This document shows, one piece after another, positions 1 through 8,733 of a DNA stretch of 64,000 nt. Position numbers and translations under genes: made by a program. Every line of letters starts with the position of its first letter. Within the stretch, counting starts at the first letter, position 1. Under the pieces are notes generated by a model, which was given only the letters and a program-made list of their open reading frames with translations, had not been told where the DNA came from and did not search any database. This DNA comes from UBA11591 sp040220895 (GTDB lineage Bacteria; Bacteroidota; Bacteroidia; Flavobacteriales_E; Vicingaceae), in NCBI GenBank assembly GCA_040220895.1, contig JAVJVY010000004.1, positions 62,001 through 126,000 on the forward strand. The letters run 5' to 3'.

Positions 1-1306
1 CAAGAAGTATAAACAGCACACCTTCTGTCACTCCCTGTGGCTCCAAAATCAATCCTTCATTGCCGACCAATTGTATTTCTCCCTTTATATTTAATAGTTT
101 CAATTCCATTTCGACAGGTTGATTGGTCTTATTTATGATCTTGAGGTTATATAAGTTGCTGATTCGATTGTCTTCTTTCTTTTGGTAAAGCATTCCGGGT
201 GTTCTGAGAAGGGATGCCTCCACATCATTCCTGCTTGCCAGTAAAAACCCAAAAGCACTCATCAACAATAGTAAGACAAAAGAATATGCCATGGTCCTTG
301 CGGTTAGTGACCATTTCTCTTTTTCGGCTATTCCTTTTTCAGAATCATATCGTATTAAACCTCTTTCAAGACCTACTTTGTCCATAATGTCATCGCAGGC
401 GTCCATGCATGCCGTGCAATTGATGCACTCCAATTGCGTGCCATTCCGGATATCGATCCCTGTTGGGCAGACGTAAACACATTGTTTGCAATCGATGCAA
501 TCTCCCTTGTCCGAATTCCTTCTGTCTTCCCCTTTTCTAAATTTTTCACGAATCTCGCCGCGTATATAGTCGTAGGCAACTACAACCGATTTGGCATCGA
601 GCATGACTCCCTGAAGCCTGCCATAAGGGCAAACAACAATACATACCTGCTCTCTGAACCACGCAAAGACAAAATAAAACACCCCTGTAAAAATGAACAT
701 GGCGCTCAAGCCCTGGATGTGTTCAGAAGGCGGATCGGTGATGATTTTAATCAATTCATCCGAACCGATAATGTAGGCAAGGAAAATATTGGATATCAAA
801 AAAGATATGATAAAAAAGATGCTCCATTTGATCATTCTTTTCCGGATTTTTTCGGCATTCCATGGGGCATTATCAAGGGATCGCTGCTGACGGTAATCCC
901 CTTCGATCCAATATTCGATTTTCCTGAACACCATTTCCATGAAGATCGTCTGTGGGCAGATCCAACCGCAGAAAAGCCTGCCAAAAACGACCGTGAATAA
1001 GATGATGAAAAGAATGAATGTCAGCATGGCCAAAACAAAGAGGTAAAAATCCTGAGGCCAGAAGATTTGCCCGAAGATGACAAACTTCCTCTCGATAATA
1101 TTCATCATGATCAGTGGCTCTCCATCTATCCGGATGAAGGGTGCAGAGAACAAGATGATGAGTAATAAGTAACTGACTAAGCTCCTGGCATTGTAGTACC
1201 TGCCAATTGGTTTCTTAGGGTAGATCCAGCTCCTTTTCCCTTCTTCATTGATCGTAGAAATACTGTCCCGGAATGATTCATCGGGTTCGTAAAGTTGGTG
1301 CTCCAT
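1..1306 (-). CDS. ccoG: Cytochrome c oxidase accessory protein CcoG (partial, C-terminus off the left edge)
   Basis: The minus strand is open from an ATG at 1306 to the window edge (435 codons), so the protein is incomplete at its C-terminus. The N-terminal half has hydrophobic segments near residues 42-60, 85-108 and 160-185 and an FCGWICPQ motif near 114. Two ferredoxin-type cysteine clusters follow near 265-278 (CIDCKQCVYVCP) and 293-303 (CINCTACMDAC), which would bind two 4Fe-4S clusters. After a further membrane segment there is a start of the extracytoplasmic Ig-like domain. CcoG/RdxA proteins help mature cbb3 oxidase by reducing copper for the CcoN site; that role is family knowledge. 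It lies 67 bp downstream of ccoP and is probably transcribed with it. FixH/CcoH would be expected just beyond the window. Confidence 0.93.
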   Translation of the reverse strand, partial: MEHQLYEPDESFRDSISTINEEGKRSWIYPKKPIGRYYNARSLVSYLLLIILFSAPFIRIDGEPLIMMNIIERKFVIFGQIFWPQDFYLFVLAMLTFILFIILFTVVFGRLFCGWICPQTIFMEMVFRKIEYWIEGDYRQQRSLDNAPWNAEKIRKRMIKWSIFFIISFLISNIFLAYIIGSDELIKIITDPPSEHIQGLSAMFIFTGVFYFVFAWFREQVCIVVCPYGRLQGVMLDAKSVVVAYDYIRGEIREKFRKGEDRRNSDKGDCIDCKQCVYVCPTGIDIRNGTQLECINCTACMDACDDIMDKVGLERGLIRYDSEKGIAEKEKWSLTARTMAYSFVLLLLMSAFGFLLASRNDVEASLLRTPGMLYQKKEDNRISNLYNLKIINKTNQPVEMELKLLNIKGEIQLVGNEGLILEPQGVTEGVLFILL

Positions 1307-1373
1307 TATTCTAATAATAGCGTATAGCCAAATTAAGATCGCCTGCCAGTCATTGCGTGACCAGACTCACAAT

Positions 1374-2513
1374 CTACGCTTCCGCCTCGCTCTGAACTTC
1401 TTCTTGCTCGATCACCTCTTCGGTTGCCGGTTCGATTGTGGTAGATTCTTCCACCCAAATTTCGCCTTCGGCTGGCTTGGCATTTGGGGGGTTGGTGCCC
1501 TGAAGGCTAAGTATATAACTGGACACCTCGAGCATTTGTCCGGGGGACAACTGGCTGGACCATGAAATCATGCCCTTTTCAACAACGCCGTTTTTTATGA
1601 CGTTGTAAACGTTCTTTATTCCCCCACCGTGCTTCCAATATTCATCGGTCAAATTGGGCCCGACAACTCCTTCTGCATTTTCACCGTGGCAGATCAGGCA
1701 GTTGCCAACATAGATTGCTTTGCCGGCCTGCAGCCTGCTGGCATCTTCAAGAACAACTAAATTTGATTCATCGACCAAATTTGCTTGTTCGGCCATAAAT
1801 GCTGCTTTTTGCTCTTCAGCCACGGCCATTTCATCGGCATATTCTTCCAATTGAAGTTGGCCACTTCCAACCACATGGTAATTGACCAAATAAACTACAC
1901 CAAAAACGATGGTGAAATAAAAGCCGTATTTCCACCATGGTGGGAGGTTGTTGTCAAGTTCTCTGATTCCATCATAATTGTGATCTAGCATGATCTCTCC
2001 CTCCTGCTCAATTGGAACTGCATCGGTCAGACTGGAAGTGATGCTCGCAACAACATCCAATTCCTCTGCCTCGTCTTCTTCTCCCTTAAATGAGCTGACT
2101 ATGCCCTTTGTGACAAAATATAAAGTAATGATGATTCCGAGTAGGAAGGCGTTGATACTTATTAGTAACCAATAAAGTTGGTCGGTCATGACTACCAGGG
2201 GTCCGGTGTCCTCGCCCTGGGCATAAAGCCCTTGGCTTAGCATAAGTCCAACAAGCAGAGCGCCCGCTTTTGCAGATTTCGAAGATTTAGGGCCATTGCT
2301 TTTTTCATCCCAAAGCTTGCGATTCTCAAGGATTCCTTTCATTGCAGCAACTTGAGCATATATGATCATTAAAAAAACCACGGCCATGAGCATAAATAGA
2401 CTGAAAATCATCGTGTCATTTATGGCAATACCCTCACCCGTCTGAGCGTGAGCTGCAGGCATGGTAATCATCAGGGCTATAAATCCAACTAGTTTAGTGT
2501 AGGTCGACTTCAT
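1374..2513 (-). CDS. ccoP: cbb3-type cytochrome c oxidase subunit III, single-heme CcoP
   Basis: This 379-residue protein carries a signal-like N-terminus (residues 1-23), a membrane segment near 33-53, a second signal-like stretch near 80-98, another membrane segment near 112-134, and the FixP N-terminal region with NNLPPWWKYGF before a third anchor near 195-215. A single c-type heme motif CLICH sits near residue 270 with a candidate methionine ligand in MISW further on. Proteobacterial CcoP usually has two heme c motifs; one is common in Bacteroidota. The tail after about 345 is Glu-rich and probably disordered. It passes electrons from soluble donors to CcoO/CcoN. It is 10 bp downstream of ccoQ in one operon. 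Confidence 0.93.
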   Translation of the reverse strand: MKSTYTKLVGFIALMITMPAAHAQTGEGIAINDTMIFSLFMLMAVVFLMIIYAQVAAMKGILENRKLWDEKSNGPKSSKSAKAGALLVGLMLSQGLYAQGEDTGPLVVMTDQLYWLLISINAFLLGIIITLYFVTKGIVSSFKGEEDEAEELDVVASITSSLTDAVPIEQEGEIMLDHNYDGIRELDNNLPPWWKYGFYFTIVFGVVYLVNYHVVGSGQLQLEEYADEMAVAEEQKAAFMAEQANLVDESNLVVLEDASRLQAGKAIYVGNCLICHGENAEGVVGPNLTDEYWKHGGGIKNVYNVIKNGVVEKGMISWSSQLSPGQMLEVSSYILSLQGTNPPNAKPAEGEIWVEESTTIEPATEEVIEQEEVQSEAEA

Positions 2514-2523
2514 TTCCTATCAT

Positions 2524-2718
2524 TTAATTGTTATTCTCGGCAAATTCATTGTCATTGTCCAATGGCATTGATTCCATGAAACTGACTTGATTCTTATTCA
2601 TTCGCACCACATATACAATGAGTGCAACAAAAAATAAAAAGAAGATACACAGTGATATCAAGGGATAAATCTCAATTCCAGCAATGGTCTCCATGTATTG
2701 TTTTACAAATTTCATCAT
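2524..2718 (-). CDS. ccoQ: cbb3-type cytochrome c oxidase small subunit CcoQ/FixQ
   Basis: This is a 64-residue protein with one hydrophobic segment (about residues 19-40) followed by a basic boundary and an acidic polar tail, the usual size and shape of CcoQ/FixQ. It starts 5 bp after the stop of ccoNO and ends 10 bp before ccoP, the standard position for this subunit. CcoQ stabilises the assembled oxidase in other bacteria. Sequence similarity over so short a protein is weak, so the call rests largely on location and topology. Confidence 0.85.
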   Translation of the reverse strand: MMKFVKQYMETIAGIEIYPLISLCIFFLFFVALIVYVVRMNKNQVSFMESMPLDNDNEFAENNN

Positions 2719-2723
2719 GGCAC

Positions 2724-4853
2724 TTATTTTTCAGAAGATATATCCGTTCCCAGTCGCTGTAAATAAGCAATAAGGGCTATGATCTCCTTGCTGCTTGACA
2801 CTTCTATGCCCGATTCTGCTAAATCATTTGTGATCTCTTCTGCCTGATACTGAAGATCGTCATTGGCGATAGCGCTATAACCTTCAGCATACGGCACACC
2901 AAGTGTTTGCATTGCTTCTATTTTGGCCGGTGTCGATTCAATGTCAATTTCTTTCTCATAAAGCCATGGATAAGGCGGCATGATAGAGCCCGGAGATGTG
3001 GTGCGCGGATCGTACATATGGGCATAATGCCATGAATTGGGCTTGTATTGTTTGCCGGATTTCACTCCAATTCTGGCCAGGTCGGGTCCCGTTCTTTTCG
3101 AGCCCCATTGAAATGGGTGATCGTAAACGAACTCACCTGCTTTGGAATATTCACCGTATCGCTCTGTTTCAAAACGGAAAGGCCTGATCATTTGAGAGTG
3201 GCAGACGTAGCAGCCCTCACGAATATAAATGTCTCTTCCTTGAAGTTCTAGAGGCGTGTAGGGCTTTACACTTGCGATGGTGGGTACATTTGATTTGATC
3301 ACAAAGGTGGGAATCAACTCAAAAACACCGCCAATCAAAACGACCACCAGACTTATAATGAGGAACTGAACGGGGCGACGTTCGATCCATCGATGCCAGT
3401 GATCGCCGCTGTGAGGTTTGTAGTTGGCCTCCAGTGCTGCGGCTTCAGCTGGTTCGTCTTCAACCGCCGAACCGGCTTTGGCAGTCTGCCAAAGGTTATA
3501 AACCATGACAAGTACTCCAATAAAATACAGTGTGCCACCTAAGGCTCTCATGGCATACATTGGAATAATTCGGGTAACTGTTTCCAGGAAGTTTGGATAA
3601 GCTAATTGACCTGAGTCCGTAAACTCTTTCCACATTTCATGTTGTGTGAATCCTGCCCAATAAAGGGGAACGGCATAAAAAACAATTCCCAATGTGCCTA
3701 ACCAGAAGTGGATGTTTGCCATTTTTGAGGAGTAGAGCTTGGTTTTGTATAATACCGGAAACAACCAATAAAGCATTCCGAAGGTTAAGAAACCGTTCCA
3801 TCCGAGTGCGCCAACGTGAACATGAGCAACGATCCAATCTGTAAAATGGGCGATTGCATTAACGCTTTTCAATGAGAGCATCGGACCTTCGAAGGTTGAC
3901 ATTCCATACGCAGTAATCGCCACAACCATAAATTTCAATGTGGCATCTTCCCTGACCTTATCCCAGGCTCCACGAAGGGTTAATAAACCGTTGATCATAC
4001 CCCCCCAAGAAGGCGCGATCAGCATGACCGAAAAAACAACTCCCAGCGATTGTGCCCAATCAGGCAAGGCTGTGTAAAGAAGGTGGTGAGGGCCCGCCCA
4101 TATATAAAGGAAAATCAAGGCCCAGAAATGAATAATCGATAATCGGTAGCTGTAAACGGGTCTGTTTGCGGCCTTAGGAACAAAGTAATACATCAGGCCC
4201 AGGTAAGGTGTTGTCAGGAAAAAGGCGACGGCATTGTGTCCGTACCACCATTGAACCAGTGCGTCCTGAACGCCGGCATAAAGAGAATAACTCTTAAAAA
4301 GGGATACCGGCAGTTCAAATGAGTTAACGATATGTAGCACTGCGACAGTCACGAATGTGGCTATGTAAAACCAGATAGCTACATATAGGTGCCGTTCCCT
4401 TCGTTTTAATATGGTGCCAAACATGTTCCAGCCAAATACTACCCAGATGCCTGCGATCAAGATGTCAATCGGCCATTCCAATTCAGCGTATTCTTTCCCA
4501 GTGGTAAAGCCTGCCAAAAGAGTGACGGCGGCACATACGATAATAAATTGCCAGCCCCAAAAATTTATCTTGCTTAGTAAGTCGTTATACATTCTTGTTT
4601 TAAGGAGGCGCTGCAGGGAATAATAGACCCCTGCGAATATTCCATTGCCTACAAAGGCAAAAATGACTGCGTTCGTGTGCAAAGGTCTTGTGCGACCAAA
4701 AGTGGTATACTCCAGTCCAAAATTCCAGCTCGGGAAAATAAATTGAAATGCAACTAGCAATCCCACAAGCATGCCAACGACACCCCATAAGATGGTGGCA
4801 ATTGCAAACATTTTAACGATCTTATTGTCGTAACTAAACTTCTCTAAGGCCAT
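2724..4853 (-). CDS. ccoN: cbb3-type cytochrome c oxidase, fused subunits I and II (CcoN-CcoO)
   Basis: A 709-residue fusion. Residues 1 to about 480 form the polytopic heme-copper subunit CcoN. Visible metal ligands are the low-spin heme His in RPLHTN near 60, the CuB His in WWYGHNAVAF near 215, the double His in AGPHHLLY near 260, and the AHVHVGALGWNG motif near 344. A linker membrane helix near 495-520 leads into CcoO, with the heme c motif CYVCHSQMIRP near 546 and a C-terminal monoheme domain. Together they reduce oxygen at high affinity and pump protons. The N-O fusion is typical of Bacteroidota; other phyla mostly keep two genes. It starts 3 bp after ccoS ends. Confidence 0.96.
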   Translation of the reverse strand: MALEKFSYDNKIVKMFAIATILWGVVGMLVGLLVAFQFIFPSWNFGLEYTTFGRTRPLHTNAVIFAFVGNGIFAGVYYSLQRLLKTRMYNDLLSKINFWGWQFIIVCAAVTLLAGFTTGKEYAELEWPIDILIAGIWVVFGWNMFGTILKRRERHLYVAIWFYIATFVTVAVLHIVNSFELPVSLFKSYSLYAGVQDALVQWWYGHNAVAFFLTTPYLGLMYYFVPKAANRPVYSYRLSIIHFWALIFLYIWAGPHHLLYTALPDWAQSLGVVFSVMLIAPSWGGMINGLLTLRGAWDKVREDATLKFMVVAITAYGMSTFEGPMLSLKSVNAIAHFTDWIVAHVHVGALGWNGFLTFGMLYWLFPVLYKTKLYSSKMANIHFWLGTLGIVFYAVPLYWAGFTQHEMWKEFTDSGQLAYPNFLETVTRIIPMYAMRALGGTLYFIGVLVMVYNLWQTAKAGSAVEDEPAEAAALEANYKPHSGDHWHRWIERRPVQFLIISLVVVLIGGVFELIPTFVIKSNVPTIASVKPYTPLELQGRDIYIREGCYVCHSQMIRPFRFETERYGEYSKAGEFVYDHPFQWGSKRTGPDLARIGVKSGKQYKPNSWHYAHMYDPRTTSPGSIMPPYPWLYEKEIDIESTPAKIEAMQTLGVPYAEGYSAIANDDLQYQAEEITNDLAESGIEVSSSKEIIALIAYLQRLGTDISSEK

Positions 4854-4856
4854 GAA

Positions 4857-5024
4857 TTATGATTTATCTTTTTCTGTGTGACTATTTTCTGAATCAAATA
4901 GAATTCTCACCGATGGGCTATGGTCATCATCGTATTGACCGCTCTTAACGGACCAGATAAAGGCCGTTAAGAAGCCTATGGCCACTATAAGACTTATTAC
5001 GATTAACACAAAAAGTGCTGACAA
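4857..5024 (-). CDS. ccoS: cbb3-type oxidase assembly protein CcoS (TTG start)
   Basis: A short 55-residue frame: one membrane helix (residues 4-25), then the family motif AFIWSVKSGQYDD near 21-33, followed by a polar tail with SPSVRILFD. CcoS is needed to insert cofactors into CcoN in other bacteria. No ATG precedes the helix in this frame; the frame is open back to a TGA near 5070, and TTG at 5024 gives exactly the usual N-terminus (M-SALFVLIVISL). The stop lies 3 bp before the ccoNO start. The call is strong because motif, length and neighbours all agree; the exact start is inferred. Confidence 0.88.
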   Translation of the reverse strand: MSALFVLIVISLIVAIGFLTAFIWSVKSGQYDDDHSPSVRILFDSENSHTEKDKS

Positions 5025-5081
5025 GGGTGAAAATTTAGCTACGAAGAAAGGCCAATTAAGCCGCTTACTATAAGAAGTGCA

Positions 5082-7511
5082 TCAATTCAAAGCCTGACTT
5101 TTATCAGTTTTGTCGAAACTAAAAAATTTATTTCTCCGTGCCAAGTAATTGGTCGCAATGACTGCAAAAGCCACTACGCTGACTGAGCTTACGGGCATTA
5201 AAATAGCTGCCAATACTGGCGAAAGATGTCCCTGTACGGCAAATAACATTCCAATAATGTTGTAAGAAAATGAAATTAAAAAATTCGCTTTCACCACAGA
5301 AATAGAAGTCCTGCAAAACGATAGGATGTCCCCAAGTCTGTGAAAAAAATTAGCCTCCATAATGGCATCGCATGATGGAAGAAACCCATAAATATTATCA
5401 GAAATGCTGATGCCGACATGACTTTCTGAAATAGCTCCCGCATCGTTCAGACCGTCACCGATCATAAGCACCTTGTGGCCTTTGCTTTGTACATTTCTAA
5501 TGTGCATCAATTTGTCCATGGGTGACATATTAAAATGCAAGTTGCTCCGATGACCGAAGATGTCCACTAGTCGGCTTCGTTCACTATCCCCATCTCCTGT
5601 CATTACTTCCACTGGTACATCAGGGTCAAGGCTATTAAGCATTGATTTTAACCCCTTTCTATAGTCGTTGGTAATTGAAAAATACCCCGCATACGTCTCA
5701 TCAATTTCTACATGCACAGCCGTGGTTTCCACCGGGTTTGATCTTCCAAGGTAATGAGGAGATCCTACCCTGATATTTGTGCTAGCTACCTTCCCGCTTA
5801 TTCCCCTTCCCAGGTCCTCTTTGTAATCTGTGATGTTCAGGTCGCTATCCATGGAAATGAATTCAACAACGGCACGACTCAACGGATGACCCGAATTTGA
5901 GGCCAGGGCACTAACCGCCATTAATTCTGCTCGCTTCAGCTCCCTTCCATGATAACTAACCTGCTTTGTGGTTTGAGAAGTTATGGTGCCGGTCTTGTCA
6001 AAAACGATATAATCGATCTCGGACAATCGCTCAATGTAGATGGCGTCCTTCAAATACAAGCCGGTTTTTTCGAGCAGTTTCAATCCATTGCCATACACAA
6101 AAGGTATTGTTAGCGCAAGGGCGCATGGACAAGCAATTATCAAAACAGAGGTCACAGCGTGAACCATCAATGCCGGGTTAAGAAAATACCAGAATATCCC
6201 GGATCCGATTGCCACAAGCAAGACAATCAACGTAAAATACTGGGAAACACGGTCAATGATGCCGTTCAAAGATTTGGTCTTTCCGACAGCTTGATCTTCG
6301 TATTTCCATAACTGCATCAAATAGCTTTGAGAAAAGGTCTTGGTTATTTCAATTTCAATTTGTTCTCCTCTTTGTCTTCCCCCGGCATACAGAATTTGGG
6401 AACCTGAAACCTCGACCGGATCAGCTTCGCCGGTGACGAAACTATAGTCAATAAGTGCCTTGCCTTTCTTTAGCATAGAATCAGCCGGTATCAATTCACC
6501 ACTTCGTATTAAGAGGCGATCGCCCGTTTCTACCTGATTTAGTAAGACGGTTTCTTTTCCCTTTTTACTTATTCGGGTAATGCCGAGCGGAAAATATTGT
6601 TCGTAATCCTTCTCGAATGAAAGTGCCTGATACGTTCTATTTTGAAACCATCTCCCTATTAATAAAAAGAACACCAGGCCTGTCAGGGAATCCATATACC
6701 CCGACCCCGTATGACTTAGTATCTCGTAAGCACTTCTAAAGAATAAGACCAATATTCCCACGCTCACGGGAACATCGATGTTGAGGAATTTGTTCCTTAG
6801 CCCTTTCCAGGCTGAAATAAAATATGGATTGGCACAGTAAAAGAATACGGGTGTCGCTAAAATTAGATTGATGTACCCAAAAAAAGCCCCAAAAGAAGGG
6901 TCTTCATACATGCCTTCTTCAAAATACTCGGGAAAGCTCAACAACATGATGTTGCCAAAAGCAAAACCAGCGATTCCAAGTCGGTAAATAAAGCCCAGAT
7001 CTCGTTTTCTGGTAGCTTGTTTTCTTTTAGACTCGTCCAGGGCAATGTTCGGCTCATAGCCAATGGACTTGAGCAATTCTGCCAGTTTTCTCAAGCTTAT
7101 CTCTTCCTTATTATAGGTAATGGAGGCTTCCTTTCTTAAAAAATTCACTTCCGAACGCACCACACCGTGATGCAGTCTGCTGAGCCGTTCAAGCAGCCAT
7201 AGACAAGAGCTGCAATGAATGCCAGGTAATTTCAATGTAACCGATTCAACGCGGTCATCTGAGTAGGTGATCAATTCTTGTTTGATTTGGGGGATGTCGA
7301 GAAAAGCAAAATCAGAAAACTGATCATCTTTTTGCTGGATCCCCGGCCTGTCTTCAATTCGGTAATACTCAGAAAGATCCTTGGATTTAAGAATCTCATA
7401 AACGGTCTTACAGCCAATGCAGCAAAAGATCTTATTGTCAAGGTGTATTTTTCCCTTCCCGCAATGGTCGCCGCAGTGATAACATAGGTCGTTCGCCTTG
7501 ATCTCTATCAA
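5082..7511 (-). CDS. ccoI: Copper-transporting P1B-type ATPase CcoI (cbb3 assembly)
   Basis: This 809-residue heavy-metal P-type ATPase begins with a Cys-rich metal-binding domain (CYHCGDHC near 10-17, FCCIGC near 29-34). An HMA-like domain with GIHCSSC near 97-103 follows. The core has the membrane metal site CPC near 462, the phosphorylated Asp in DKTGT near 503, the HP motif in SGHPLSRA and the hinge GDGLNDAG near 685. The Cys-rich leader domain and its place directly upstream of ccoS-ccoNO point to CcoI/FixI, which supplies copper to the oxidase, rather than a general detoxifying CopA. It is the first gene of the cco cluster, and the gap upstream is shared with a divergent gene. Confidence 0.93.
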   Translation of the reverse strand: MIEIKANDLCYHCGDHCGKGKIHLDNKIFCCIGCKTVYEILKSKDLSEYYRIEDRPGIQQKDDQFSDFAFLDIPQIKQELITYSDDRVESVTLKLPGIHCSSCLWLLERLSRLHHGVVRSEVNFLRKEASITYNKEEISLRKLAELLKSIGYEPNIALDESKRKQATRKRDLGFIYRLGIAGFAFGNIMLLSFPEYFEEGMYEDPSFGAFFGYINLILATPVFFYCANPYFISAWKGLRNKFLNIDVPVSVGILVLFFRSAYEILSHTGSGYMDSLTGLVFFLLIGRWFQNRTYQALSFEKDYEQYFPLGITRISKKGKETVLLNQVETGDRLLIRSGELIPADSMLKKGKALIDYSFVTGEADPVEVSGSQILYAGGRQRGEQIEIEITKTFSQSYLMQLWKYEDQAVGKTKSLNGIIDRVSQYFTLIVLLVAIGSGIFWYFLNPALMVHAVTSVLIIACPCALALTIPFVYGNGLKLLEKTGLYLKDAIYIERLSEIDYIVFDKTGTITSQTTKQVSYHGRELKRAELMAVSALASNSGHPLSRAVVEFISMDSDLNITDYKEDLGRGISGKVASTNIRVGSPHYLGRSNPVETTAVHVEIDETYAGYFSITNDYRKGLKSMLNSLDPDVPVEVMTGDGDSERSRLVDIFGHRSNLHFNMSPMDKLMHIRNVQSKGHKVLMIGDGLNDAGAISESHVGISISDNIYGFLPSCDAIMEANFFHRLGDILSFCRTSISVVKANFLISFSYNIIGMLFAVQGHLSPVLAAILMPVSSVSVVAFAVIATNYLARRNKFFSFDKTDKSQALN

Positions 7512-7527
7512 AATATTGCCAAAAGGG

Positions 7528-7535
7528 CAAATGTA
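7528..7535 (-). promoter_or_regulatory. Candidate -7 element of a ccoI promoter
   Basis: The minus strand reads TACATTTG, an exact match to the Bacteroidota -7 consensus TAnnTTTG, 17 bp before the ccoI start. I see no TTTG or TTG at the expected upstream distance, so this is weak. No convincing FNR-type palindrome was found in the 79-bp divergent gap. Confidence 0.3.
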
Positions 7536-7590
7536 CTGAATGATGAATTGCTACTTCTTTCTAATTTTTTGACTAAATTTCATCCACAAT

Positions 7591-8112
7591 ATGGACGTCA
7601 AAACCCTACGTACTTTCCTGCTAATTAAAGGTCTTTTACTCGCTCTTTTAGGATTGATCTTTGTGGTTTGGCCTGGCAAAGTGGCCTCGATCATCGCTTT
7701 CTATGTTGGAATTTTAATGCTTTTTGGCGGGATTGTTTCATTCTTCTATACCTATAGGCTGAGTAAAATTTCGGGTTTTAAATTTTGGTCTTATCTGGTT
7801 CCATTTACAGCCATTGCAGGAGGATTTATCTTCTTGATCTGGCCGGAACAGACCCTTAGTCTCTTTGCACTTGTCATTGGCGCGTGGGTGCTGCTGGAAG
7901 GGCTTCAACAACTCAGGCTTTCTGGTGAAAACCGCTATGGCCGGAGGCCGGGAGGCTGGATGATTATCATGGGCCTGCTATCGCTTATGATCGGCATTTT
8001 TATTTTAACAAGGCCTTTTGAGTTGGTCAAACTTTTGACGGTATTTTATGGCATTCTTATGCTGATTTCAGGGATTTTTATGATCTATTCCGGCATCGGT
8101 AGCCGGGAATAA
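7591..8112 (+). CDS. DUF308 (HdeD-like) membrane protein
   Basis: A 173-residue, almost wholly hydrophobic protein with about six membrane helices arranged as three pairs. It has the repeated pattern of a helix, a WP turn (VVWPGKVAS near 21, LIWPEQTLS near 84) and another helix that marks DUF308/HdeD. E. coli HdeD supports acid resistance at high density; a function for this copy cannot be inferred beyond a small membrane protein. It is transcribed away from ccoI across a 79-bp gap and is followed 16 bp later by a CxxC-rich protein gene, with which it may form a two-gene unit. Confidence 0.8.
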   Translation: MDVKTLRTFLLIKGLLLALLGLIFVVWPGKVASIIAFYVGILMLFGGIVSFFYTYRLSKISGFKFWSYLVPFTAIAGGFIFLIWPEQTLSLFALVIGAWVLLEGLQQLRLSGENRYGRRPGGWMIIMGLLSLMIGIFILTRPFELVKLLTVFYGILMLISGIFMIYSGIGSRE

Positions 8113-8128
8113 TGCATAATTTTACTCC

Positions 8129-8731
8129 ATGGACGAACATCAGGAATCAACGCCCGAAGAATCTTCTGTTTTTGGCCCTATTCCAAAATTATTTCACTCC
8201 GACCTTACCGATACGCCTTTAGAGCGCTGTGTTACTTGTGATCGCGACCTATACCATGGAAACGAGCCGTATATCATTGAAAAAGCCTTTCGCTTTTATC
8301 CCGAATACGGAATTCACAATACCATATTTGAATACATTATGTGCATTCCCTGCGCTCAGAAAATGCATGCATCCATGTCTAAAACTTCTCTCCAGCGCAT
8401 TCAGGACTATTTTTCTGGATTAGACATGATTGAAAGAAGTCGCCGTCTGCACCAGGAAAATGGCAAAGATATTGAAGCGTGGTTGTCAAATTGCCTGGTC
8501 AAGGGTACGCCAAGAACGGGTCTTGAGGAATACCAAATATGCGCTCAATGTGTCGGGGATAAGTTGGCTTTTGACACCTTGCCATATATGTTAAGTCACG
8601 AAGCGTCGAATGAAATCGTTGAACTACTTTCACCTGCGACCCTTGACGAGTACAATCGATTTGTAGATGATTTCTTTGGATTACCTCCGGAATTTAAAAA
8701 GGCCCTTAAAGATTCGCCTGTTCTGATATAG
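8129..8731 (+). CDS. Hypothetical CxxC-rich protein (possible zinc-binding)
   Basis: I do not recognise this 200-residue soluble protein. It has no signal peptide or membrane helix. Three CxxC pairs stand out: CVTC near 34-37, CIPC near 73-76 and CAQC near 138-141. Two of them could form a four-cysteine zinc site, with the third pair in a second lobe. The spacing around the first two (an aromatic, acidic insert and a preceding YIM) suggests a small treble-clef-like fold, but this is only an impression. It follows the DUF308 gene by 16 bp and ends 2 bp before the converging stop of the next gene. Codon use looks like its neighbours. Confidence 0.6.
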   Translation: MDEHQESTPEESSVFGPIPKLFHSDLTDTPLERCVTCDRDLYHGNEPYIIEKAFRFYPEYGIHNTIFEYIMCIPCAQKMHASMSKTSLQRIQDYFSGLDMIERSRRLHQENGKDIEAWLSNCLVKGTPRTGLEEYQICAQCVGDKLAFDTLPYMLSHEASNEIVELLSPATLDEYNRFVDDFFGLPPEFKKALKDSPVLI

Positions 8732-8733
8732 CG

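Noticed and set aside
434..1000. Open reading frame on the plus strand of 188 codons
   Set aside because: It lies antisense to ccoG, whose minus-strand frame shows clear iron-sulfur motifs.
7536..7590. FNR-type site in front of ccoI
   Set aside because: Only partial matches to TTGAT-N4-ATCAA could be found, so oxygen control by FNR is not supported here.
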